A stretch of 60,000 nt of DNA from a virus: the IMG/VR virus record IMGVR_UViG_3300033141_001695, positions 1 to 60,000 of that record; one strand, 5' to 3'. Made by a program: the position numbers and the translations under genes. Shown in pieces: positions 7,088 to 14,700 of the stretch (positions are counted from its first letter, which is position 1; each line of letters starts with the position of its first letter). The notes below the pieces were generated by a model. That model had not been told where the DNA came from and ran no database searches. It saw only the letters and a program-made list of their open reading frames with translations.

Positions 7088-7645
7088 ATGACAATTAATC
7101 ACACCCAATCAAACCCATACTCCCCACCACCATTTACAGGTACACAGACTATGAAAAATAAAGAACCTCTCAGCCTGTCAAACAACCAGAAGCGGCAACT
7201 GATCATCCTGGACACCCTGGAAGCCTGTATCGTTTCCCTTCCTCCAGGGACACCCAAAAAAACCAAAGATGTTGCCAAGCGCATCATGATCCGGAATAAA
7301 AACATCATCCACCTGATCATCCCCGAAGCCAACCGGGGCCGACTCGACGGCAAGATCAAACGCCAGTACCACCGGATCATGGAATCACTCAAGACCTATA
7401 TCAACAAAAGCTTCCCGGACACCATCGACATGGTCCTGTATTTTAACACCCTGCTTTGCCTGACCGAAGATATCCGCCGGCAGATACCCAAACAAAAAAA
7501 AGCCTTCCGCCGGGAATGGGACGCCTTGGCCAGAAGCCTCAACACATTGTACCGGCATTATGATCCGGATCTGACCGGAGAAGCCCAGATGATCAGGGGA
7601 GAATTCTTCGCCGGTAAACTGCAAGAAATAATTGAAACCGCATAA
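7088..7645 (+). CDS. Hypothetical basic helical protein
   Basis: The 185-residue frame from ATG 7088 (weak site ACGGAAC) is rich in Lys/Arg and predicted helical: 'KKTKDVAKRIMIRNKN', 'GKIKRQYHRIMESLKTYINK' and 'QIPKQKKAFRREWDALARSL'. ATG 7151 is an alternative start, but nothing resembling a ribosome site precedes it. It uses more GC-rich codons than its upstream neighbours. No family is recognised. Confidence 0.6.
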   Translation: MTINHTQSNPYSPPPFTGTQTMKNKEPLSLSNNQKRQLIILDTLEACIVSLPPGTPKKTKDVAKRIMIRNKNIIHLIIPEANRGRLDGKIKRQYHRIMESLKTYINKSFPDTIDMVLYFNTLLCLTEDIRRQIPKQKKAFRREWDALARSLNTLYRHYDPDLTGEAQMIRGEFFAGKLQEIIETA

Positions 7646-7668
7646 ATAGGTGAAAAAAGGAAGAAGCT

Positions 7669-7818
7669 ATGAAATGTAAATGGGAGAAAGATGTTCATGG
7701 GTTTTATATTACGCCTTTTTTGGGCATAAGCAAAGTTAAAGGGATTTGGTCTATTTGGATTGGTTGGTTTTATTGGCTGTTTACATGGCAAATAACAAGT
7801 CATTCAAGAAGATCATAA
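7669..7818 (+). CDS. 49-residue Trp-rich probable membrane peptide
   Basis: A short frame follows AAGGAAGAAGCT with ATG 7669 and ends at TAA 7816-7818. After MKCKWEKDVHG the middle is hydrophobic and aromatic (IWSIWIGWFYWLFTW), likely membrane-inserted, and the tail is basic (SHSRRS). It sits between the last recombination-module gene and the integrase remnant. Function unknown. Confidence 0.55.
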   Translation: MKCKWEKDVHGFYITPFLGISKVKGIWSIWIGWFYWLFTWQITSHSRRS

Positions 7819-7884
7819 CCCATGTTGAACAATCCTTTCATATATAGTAATATCCCTGTCCCAAATACACTGGGGGGCATCTGC

Positions 7885-8457
7885 ATGAAGGGGAATATCT
7901 ATTCGCGGCAAAAATGCTTTGTATGCGGCGCAAAACTGGCGCATGACGAACGGCGTAACGGGTGTTTCTGCCTGAAACATCCCCAGGTGGCAGCCACGCG
8001 GTTTTATGTCCGGTTTGAAAAGGTATTTAAAAATTTCAAATCCTACCCGGAAGCCGCGCAGTTTCTCAGCGGCCTTCGTTTCAAAACAGTCGAAGGCTCT
8101 TTTGATGCCCGCGACTATCAGAAAGACGCGCCCATGGGATTCGAAACCCAGGCCAAAGAGTTCATCCGCTCCAAGGAGCAGCTCAAGATCAAATCGATCA
8201 ACAACATCAGGAATTACATGAACCGTGCCATGGCCGTCTTCGGGCAGAAAAACGTCAAGACGTTCAACCGCAAAGACATTCGCTTATTTCTGTACGGCAT
8301 CCAGGGGATCTCGGAAAAGACCAGGCACAACCACCGGTCTTGCCTGCATGATTTTTTCAAAAGCCTGGTCGATGACGACGTGATCCCGCCTATTAAGCGA
8401 CCAACTTCATCTATTTTCCTAATCAATATTTCAAACTTTTTGAAAGACAAAAACTGA
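7885..8457 (+). pseudogene. Tyrosine integrase, N-terminal fragment (catalytic domain missing)
   Basis: The first ~170 residues look like a phage tyrosine recombinase. There is a zinc-binding start (KCFVCGAKLAHDERRNGCFC), 'FKSYPEAAQFLSGLRFKT', 'ARDYQKDAPMGFETQAKEFI', then the SAM-like core-binding region ('NNIRNYMNRAMAVFGQKNVK', 'GISEKTRHNHRSCLHDFF'). At about 8385-8400 the integrase sequence stops, and the frame reads through antisense avd sequence to a chance stop at 8457. The catalytic half (Arg...His-x-x-Arg...Tyr) is absent from the window. ATG 7885 follows GGGGGG and matches the usual MKG-type integrase start better than ATG 7822. The product should be unable to recombine DNA. Confidence 0.85.
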
Positions 8458-8696
8458 AGATTTTTAGCCATTTCGATCTGGCGTCTTAGAATTTCATGCT
8501 CCACATCCATCTCCTGCATTGTCGTCTTTTTATAGTATCGTTTATTTGCGCTGATCATCAGCTTCAATACTATGTATATCTGCTTTTTGATATCCGCCGC
8601 CAGGCCGAATTTTTCCGATTTTGGGAATTGACGAAGCGCAATATATGCATATTCCGTAAGTTCCAGCATTTTTTGATATACGATTAAATTTTCCAT
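8214..8696 (-). CDS. avd: DGR accessory variability determinant (avd), 3' end replaced
   Basis: Residues 1-104 match the Avd four-helix-bundle family: 'YQKMLELTEYAYIALRQFPK', 'AADIKKQIYIVLKLMISANK', 'EHEILRRQIEMAKNL' and the closing 'IDEVGRLIGG'. Avd is a basic pentameric partner of the DGR reverse transcriptase, needed for mutagenic cDNA synthesis. Normally only about 15-20 residues follow the 'VGR.IG' motif. Here the frame instead reads ~56 residues of antisense integrase sequence to a stop at 8214. It lies just downstream of the variable-region gene, the usual DGR order, but no template repeat or reverse transcriptase follows. Confidence 0.85.
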   Translation of the reverse strand: MENLIVYQKMLELTEYAYIALRQFPKSEKFGLAADIKKQIYIVLKLMISANKRYYKKTTMQEMDVEHEILRRQIEMAKNLQFLSFKKFEILIRKIDEVGRLIGGITSSSTRLLKKSCRQDRWLCLVFSEIPWMPYRNKRMSLRLNVLTFFCPKTAMARFM

Positions 8697-8710
8697 TATT
8701 ACTTTCTTAA

Positions 8711-8728
8711 GGCCTGCTATCGCAGGCC
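8711..8728 (-). other. DGR hairpin/cruciform downstream of the variable region
   Basis: A perfect 7-bp stem GGCCTGC/GCAGGCC encloses a 4-base loop that reads GATA on the coding strand. It lies 15 bases past the stop of the target gene. In studied DGRs a 7-10 bp stem with a GRNA tetraloop at this place promotes target recognition in retrohoming. The fit in stem length, loop and position is very good. Confidence 0.8.
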
Positions 8729-8743
8729 AAAACAGATCACACG

Positions 8744-9955
8744 CTACAGATTACTGATCGACAAGGCGGCGCGAAAGCCAAGGCTGTAGTCCGTGCCCGT
8801 CGGCGTACCGAGCGTACTGACAAGCAAACCGGAACGGGCGTACGAGGTCTTGTCCCAGTCGCCGCAACGTCGCAAAGCACGGGAATTATTGTTGTCATAA
8901 GCATACCAAGAATCCAGATATGTGCTATAGTGCGTCGATGGATCAGCTTTATTCGGCAGTACCATATATTTACCGGTAGCATCCTCCAACAATGCTCCGA
9001 TATTTTTCCATCCGGATGCTGCACCATTGCTGATATCCACGGCGGTTTTAAGCTGGATTAAGTCATTATCGCCGTGGGGCAATGTAAGAGCAGACGATAA
9101 AATTGCTCGCCCTGTAAATCGTCCTGTGATGATTATTCGTTTTATAGTAACATCTTCGTCCCCATTTATTATATCGGTGATTGTATAAACACCGGGTGTT
9201 AGTTGAGATACATCAACGCCATCGCCTGCGGCGTTATCATCATAATCAATATATGTGTCCGTAGCGATTCTTGCCCCAGCCAGATACGCTTTCGGCTGAT
9301 ATAGTCCACTCTCGATCCGGCAGTCTTCCCACTCGTAAATATTGGCAACCAGATTATGAATCCCTCGGCCGGGTAATCCATTATGCCACCACGAAGCGGG
9401 ACCAGAGCCGGTTAGTTTTCGATATGCAGTATATACCGGATCAGTAATGCCGTAATTCTCCCAACTATCCGCATCCCGAATGTCTTTCCCACTGTTATTA
9501 TTGCCTCGTTGCTGTCCCCACATTCCTGATTTCATAATAAGAGACAGAATTGAAAACCGCTCAAACGGTGTAAGCAAATGGCAAAATCTATCTCCAATCT
9601 TTCGATTGCTTGCGGCAATTCTTGCATTAAGCCATGAAATATCTGTCCACGGCACAACGCCTGGTTTTGAGCATGCAGCCACAAGACCGGGTGAATCGGC
9701 TGAAGTAGAACCTCGACTTGTTGAAGATGCATCGGGCTGACAAGCTTCATATACATCAGCCCAAAAACCTCCTGCTTCCAAATCATTCAATGCTGCTTGA
9801 GGCCAACCGGACGTTTTGAATCGCGGAATAAATGCCATGGTTGAAATAACATCATCACCAGTACCATCATTATTTGATTTATGAACGAAATCCCGAACAT
9901 CCAAAGATGAATTCAAGGCAGCCTGTATGCCACCTAAACTTAAAGGTATATCCAA
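8744..9955 (-). CDS. DGR target protein with C-type-lectin-like variable domain (tail tip/adhesin)
   Basis: The 403-residue protein starts at TTG 9953-9955 behind GGAG. The C-terminal ~200 residues resemble the formylglycine-generating-enzyme/C-type lectin fold of DGR targets: 'GRGIHNLVANIYEWEDCRIE', then 'SRALRRCGDWDKTSYARSG' and the closing 'LGFRAALSI'. The last ~50 residues form the variable region. It is the final tail gene of the late operon, so it probably sits at the fibre tip and decides receptor binding. It is followed by the DGR hairpin and avd. The N-terminal 200 residues are unassigned and may anchor it to the tail. Confidence 0.88.
   Translation of the reverse strand: MDIPLSLGGIQAALNSSLDVRDFVHKSNNDGTGDDVISTMAFIPRFKTSGWPQAALNDLEAGGFWADVYEACQPDASSTSRGSTSADSPGLVAACSKPGVVPWTDISWLNARIAASNRKIGDRFCHLLTPFERFSILSLIMKSGMWGQQRGNNNSGKDIRDADSWENYGITDPVYTAYRKLTGSGPASWWHNGLPGRGIHNLVANIYEWEDCRIESGLYQPKAYLAGARIATDTYIDYDDNAAGDGVDVSQLTPGVYTITDIINGDEDVTIKRIIITGRFTGRAILSSALTLPHGDNDLIQLKTAVDISNGAASGWKNIGALLEDATGKYMVLPNKADPSTHYSTYLDSWYAYDNNNSRALRRCGDWDKTSYARSGLLVSTLGTPTGTDYSLGFRAALSISNL
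8747..8905 (-). other. DGR variable region (VR)
   Basis: Within the last ~53 codons, a run of codons ends in C or T (GAC, TAC, CTT, GTC, AGT, GGT, GGC, GAC, TAC, AGC, CTT), interspersed with constant codons. This is what adenine-specific mutagenesis of AAC/AAT codons in a template leaves behind. The 3' end (8761-8785 region) is GC-rich, like an initiation-of-mutagenic-homing site. No template repeat was found in the window for direct comparison, so exact limits are approximate. Confidence 0.7.
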
Positions 9956-9958
9956 AAT

Positions 9959-10303
9959 TTAATCTCCTTCCGGCAACTGCCAATATACGATGTCAATATC
10001 ATTTTCGGTGAGTACAGTTCTAATTGATCGGGTCTCGGGCATACCGTTTTCATCTAAAATCGGTTGGTCAAATTCATCCAAAACCGGCTCAGTGTGATAC
10101 GCAATTCCCGGAAGAGCTATCTCAGCTATCAACCAGAATCCTGAACCATCCAGAGTTAATTTGTCCTCTGATCTGTAAATTCTGACAACGTAAGGAGTGT
10201 ATCGCTGCAAAGTGCTTAGATTTAATTCTTGCTCACGGAATTCGAGCGAACTTATAAAGAATTCATTGTCTTGGGTTAAAAATACCGGTGTTAATTGGCT
10301 CAT
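9959..10303 (-). CDS. Tail-region hypothetical protein (chaperone or fibre connector?)
   Basis: This 114-residue acidic protein starts at ATG 10303 (GGAGGTGATATT upstream), overlapping the previous stop as ATGA. The middle is beta-rich ('YTPYVVRIYRSEDKLTLDGS'), and a repeated 'VLDEFDQPILDENGMPETRS' stretch lies near the end. It is sandwiched between two virion genes and the DGR target, 3 bases from the latter. A structural or assembly role is inferred from position only. Confidence 0.68.
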   Translation of the reverse strand: MSQLTPVFLTQDNEFFISSLEFREQELNLSTLQRYTPYVVRIYRSEDKLTLDGSGFWLIAEIALPGIAYHTEPVLDEFDQPILDENGMPETRSIRTVLTENDIDIVYWQLPEGD

Positions 10304-10632
10304 AATATCACCTCCCAATCGAATCCAGTTGTTATATCTGAACCGCTGCATTTTACAACGAACGAATTAGCAGCTTTTGATTCCACGCTGATCTCACCGA
10401 TAAATCCGCTTGAACTATGAGGCGTTATGTCAACCTTGTAGTCTGTTGTTTCAAGTGCATGAGAAGTTATGTCAATAGTCGCACCGATTGTACTGTTGAA
10501 TGTGCTGGACCCTCTGGCCAAGTTTTTAGACCGAGTAAGTGTTGCCGTTCCGCCAATGGCTACGTCGCCTGAAAAGTCGCCTGTGGTTCCCCTGACTGCA
10601 CCATTGAACGAGCCTACACCCATAAAACCCAT
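10300..10632 (-). CDS. Tail-fibre-like protein with Gly-rich N-terminal motif
   Basis: The 110-residue protein begins MGFMGVGSFNGAVRGTTG, almost the same pattern as the gene at 11020-11649 (MSFKGIGPFFGAIRGPTG). The rest is Ser/Thr-rich beta sequence. The shared head suggests a common virion docking motif carried by different distal domains. Ribosome site AAGGGGAAATT precedes ATG 10632. The exact role is unknown. Confidence 0.7.
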   Translation of the reverse strand: MGFMGVGSFNGAVRGTTGDFSGDVAIGGTATLTRSKNLARGSSTFNSTIGATIDITSHALETTDYKVDITPHSSSGFIGEISVESKAANSFVVKCSGSDITTGFDWEVIL

Positions 10633-10642
10633 AATTTCCCCT

Positions 10643-11023
10643 TTACAACGTTGCCAGATTAACAGTTATGGTCACAGCAGCCGCCCCGCCAGTTTCAATC
10701 GCCACAATTTTGTAATACCGCGCAAAATGCGGACTGAATTGAATCAGAACCTTGCCGTTACTCCCTGGGCCGGATGTTTTGGTGAGTCCTGACATAATTT
10801 CGACAAAGTTGGAGCCGGAATAACTTCCTTCTGGGGCTAAAAAATCATTTCCGTCATTGCTGGCTATATAGCCCAACTTGACCGTACCATCCCCTGCAAT
10901 AGTGGCCTGAAGTGAGAAGAAGCCGTTTGCACCGCTGATATCGGTAATGTCAGACGTTTCCGTTTCACTTTTGGCAACTTCCTTCGCTCCAAAAACTGTT
11001 TTAACTTTTAGATTATTATTCAT
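10643..11023 (-). CDS. Virion-associated hypothetical protein
   Basis: The 126-residue protein is beta-rich with Thr/Gly repeats ('DISGANGFFSLQATIAGDGT', 'SGPGSNGKVLIQF', 'HFARYYKIVAIETGG'). It resembles small phage structural proteins that describe a sampled beta-sandwich, but I cannot name a family. ATG overlaps the upstream stop as ATGA, so it is coupled to the Gly-rich fibre-like gene. Confidence 0.68.
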   Translation of the reverse strand: MNNNLKVKTVFGAKEVAKSETETSDITDISGANGFFSLQATIAGDGTVKLGYIASNDGNDFLAPEGSYSGSNFVEIMSGLTKTSGPGSNGKVLIQFSPHFARYYKIVAIETGGAAAVTITVNLATL

Positions 11024-11649
11024 ATCGGATCACCTATTTTATTTTTTGCATAAAGAATACCAATACCAACATAATGCGCCACATCATCGGCAGTGTCTAA
11101 TTCGTCGTCAGAACCAATACGCGCAATTTTTACAGTACAATATCTATCGTCCGAATCCGGTAATACTGCTATGTCAAAAACTGTATATTGATAACCGTTA
11201 GCCGTGCTTGATACTGCCACTGTTTCGGTTACTGTCTCATCTGGTGTTGAGCTGCTTGTATCTTCATTAAGTTTGCGCCAAAGATATTGTATCTCCCATT
11301 TCACATTTCCAGTATTCACACCACATGACCAGCCTATAATAAACTTAAAAGGAACTGTTCGATCTGTGCCTTTTTGTAAAGTGAAAGTTATGGATATTTC
11401 ATTATCAGCAGCTTTCGCAAATTCCCAAGCTCCGCCTATTCCATGAGTTACATAAGTTGCAGGTTTTATTCCTGGCGCCCGCGCAGAGCCAGCACTTATT
11501 TGAATATATTCTGTTATTCTGGCATCACCATACAATGTAATTTCGCCATTGTTTGCAATTTCAATGTAATCGCCTGTTGCAACATTGCCTATAAGTCCAG
11601 TCGGGCCCCTGATTGCACCGAAGAACGGGCCTATTCCTTTAAAGCTCAT
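11020..11649 (-). CDS. Tail-fibre-like protein with Gly-rich N-terminal motif
   Basis: The 209-residue protein opens MSFKGIGPFFGAIRGPTG, paralogous to the head of the 110-residue protein two genes downstream. The remainder is beta-rich with polar repeats ('TSSSTPDETVTETVAVSSTA'). It is the first gene after the terminator that closes the giant-protein gene, with GGAGG upstream. It probably forms part of the tail tip together with the DGR target. Confidence 0.7.
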   Translation of the reverse strand: MSFKGIGPFFGAIRGPTGLIGNVATGDYIEIANNGEITLYGDARITEYIQISAGSARAPGIKPATYVTHGIGGAWEFAKAADNEISITFTLQKGTDRTVPFKFIIGWSCGVNTGNVKWEIQYLWRKLNEDTSSSTPDETVTETVAVSSTANGYQYTVFDIAVLPDSDDRYCTVKIARIGSDDELDTADDVAHYVGIGILYAKNKIGDPI

Positions 11650-11671
11650 AGTGTATTTATTCCTCCATAAA

Positions 11672-11707
11672 AAAGCCGTACCAGATTAAGATATCTGACA
11701 CGGCTTT
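11672..11707 (-). terminator. Intrinsic terminator after the giant ejection-protein gene
   Basis: On the minus strand a 15-bp stem (two G-U pairs) with a 6-base loop ends in GGCTTTTTT. The left arm is at 11693-11707 and the right arm at 11672-11686. It follows the stop of the 2,583-codon gene by 60 bases and precedes the tail-tip genes, so distal genes may be expressed by read-through or from a further promoter. Confidence 0.75.
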
Positions 11708-11766
11708 CGGGGAAGCTCTGTTGAGTTTGTGTATATTATTATAATATTAATGATTTTTCAACCATA

Positions 11767-14700
11767 TTACCTTTTCCGCTTCATCTTTAAATAATGTAAC
11801 CGATACCATTTTAAAGCAATATTATAGCTCTTTCGTTGTTTTTTATTCAGTGATCTCAAAAACTTACGTCTTAATCGTTTTGGAACAGAAGCCAATGGAT
11901 GAGTTGCTTTTATGCTTATTTTAATGCCACCAAGCGTTCCACCTAACTTTTTATATTTTTCCAAATACCGTTTAGCTGCACTTAAATCTCCATACTTCAG
12001 AGATTGTTTGTAATAATATAAAGCATTGGATTTTGTTGTCGGAATAAATCCAGGCTTTTCAATGCCTTCTTTATCCAAAAAATCGAATGATGCTTTCTTA
12101 ACATCATAATACGCCGATTCCCCAGGATCGGACGTATAGAACCCCAAAGATAGCACGTCATTAAAAAGACGTTCCGTTATATCTTCTCCTCTCTTTGGTT
12201 TTCCGGCTATCCACTTATAGGGTAGATTCATGGAGAATGTCCGTGCAATATGCTCCCATTTATCACGGATAGGACGAGGGAAAAATGGGTCCGGATAAGT
12301 CGTTCTCCCAAGAACAGTTTCTCCAAGAGTTTTAATTATAGGCCTTGAACCATGCCATATTTTTATTACAGGCGCCTTGAAAGCTTCTTCCATTTTTGTA
12401 CCAATTGGTTGTATCCCTTTTGCCACATCGCTTATGTCATGGACAATATCTTCAGCACCAAACCATGACAGCGTATCGCTTAATGCTCCTTGGAATCGCA
12501 AAGAAATGATACTACCATCTTCCCTCCTACCTAAAATCAAATGAAGCTGTCTGCGTTGAGCTTCCCCCAATTCTTTTTCTTCGTCCGGAAAGAAGGTCAT
12601 ATTCCACAATATGACAGCGCCGTATAAAGCAGTTGCTTTCAATCCTAATTTGGTTGCTTTCCATGCCATAGCACCAGATACAACTTTTGTGCTTTTGCCT
12701 TCATGCGGAAGGTTTTGAAGTAATCTCACATATCTTGGGGCATTGATTTCTTGCCATGACCAGAACGGGATCATGTGCGCTCTGAGCCATTGCCCTGCCT
12801 GTGAAATATTTCCGTAATCACCGATTAATTCTCGCGCTAATTTTGCAGCCATTTCATCGGACGTTGCGCTTTCAGCCATCTTTTGCAACTCCGCCCGAAT
12901 GGAAACACCATTGAGATTGATCCCGGGCTTTTTACCTTTTGCAATTTCATCTTTGAAATATCGGAAAGCTGCAAGCCTGAGAAGATTTTCTCGATAAGTT
13001 GTATATTGCACTGCACTTCGCCAATATTTTTGTATAAGATTTGGCTTTTCTCCAAGCAACATTGACATGTGCTTGTCATGGGATAATTGACTAGTCACTT
13101 CAGCAACTTCCTGAATAGACCATCCAGAACCTAATACATCTAATTTATACGATTGATCTATTTCAGCTTGAAGTTCATCTGATATCTTTTTCTTTTTGAG
13201 TTCCTGCCATAAATCCTTAGTGGCTTTTGGAAAATAATTTTTTATAATTCGCGGTTCATAAGCAAGGATGATATCTGAATCGCCAGAAGTATTATTGATA
13301 TTGTATTTTATCCATCGGAACGGATTCATCAATATCCATTTTTTCCATGCACTAATCATAGTTACCGATGCTTTTTCTAAGACATTATCTTCAGGAAACT
13401 TTCTGAACTCATCCATTGTTAAGGCTAATTCTTGTGGAATTACCCATGTTTCATCGATACCTCGGGCTAAAATCTGTTTGACATCTTCCGGCTTTAACTG
13501 GCTGGTTCCTTCTTGAATTTCCATTAACATTCGGTCTGTAATAGAGTTGGCTTTAAACCATGCCGTTCCTGGTCTTGGTTTCCAAGTTGTGTAGCCTTCA
13601 GGGATTAGTTTTGTCCAATCTTTTATTTCCTTGGCCTTGGCTTCTGCTTTTAAACTTGGGACAATATTGGCTAAGTCCTTGATTCTGTCTAATGTTTTCT
13701 TTGTTTCAATCTGAGATAAAGCTTGAGCTATTACCTCAAATTCAGAATCAACATATTGAGTGTTGTAATCTTTGATGGAACCTTTACGGGCTATCTGCCA
13801 ACCTTTTCTATGAGCACGAACATCTTTTGCCGATGTTCCCGTACCTGGTTTGTAATCCTCACCCATGGCCTTGGCCAATTGGTATTCCATTACCTGATGG
13901 TGAAAATAATCATCATATTTCATTACATCTTCAGAAAGCAATTTATTTTCAACCAATTCTTTCTTGAGCGAATGGTTAAATTCCCTACGTCTTTTCAAAG
14001 CTTCCTTTATTTTTGGATCCTTTTCGGCAATCTTATTCAGATAATCATAATATGACTTAACGTCTTTTCTGTCTTTAAACCCAAAAGGCAATTCTTCCTT
14101 GTCTGCAAGCAAGCCATTATCAATATCACGAATCATATCACCCATGATAATATGCATGGTAAAGAAATCATATCTTTTTGGTGTCAATATTCGCAAAAAA
14201 TTATCAATGGCAGCACTCGCCCTTCTGCGTGAATCTGTAGGTATATTGGAATATATCCGTAAAATATTGAGATAATCACCATGTGTTTTAGGGTCAAGGT
14301 GTTTGTGTGTCCGTTTAAACGCTTGATAAGCTTTGGTAAATCCCCGTTTAGCTTTGTCTATCAACTTTGGTTTTGGGATACCTTTGGCCAAACCGATGCG
14401 CTCTTTCTGTTTGTCTGTTCGTCCATAAAGTGGATCTGCGTCTATTTCTGGTGTATCTTTTTTGACGCTATAGAGGATGTCTGCCTCAGTCGCAACTTCA
14501 TCCCTTACTTCTGATATTATTTTACCGGTTTCGATATCACGAACAACTCCTCTTACAGTTCTTATCCCCATCTTATTAATCACAAGATCAATAAAGTCAG
14601 CAATCTTCTGAAGTATCCTTTGGATAGGTCGAATTTGTGCATCCCTGGTCTTAAACGCTTCTTCAATAAACTTTGCTCTCGTCTCTTCGTTGGGCGACTG

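Noticed and set aside
8214-8457. Novel fused integrase-Avd overlapping gene pair
   Set aside because: The overlapping tails are antisense to the other gene's known domain, so they are accidental read-through after deletion rather than designed overlap.
11720-11766. Promoter just after the giant gene (TTGAAA, 17, TAATAT)
   Set aside because: It lies upstream of the terminator at 11672-11707, so transcripts would end at once; matches are weak in AT-rich DNA.
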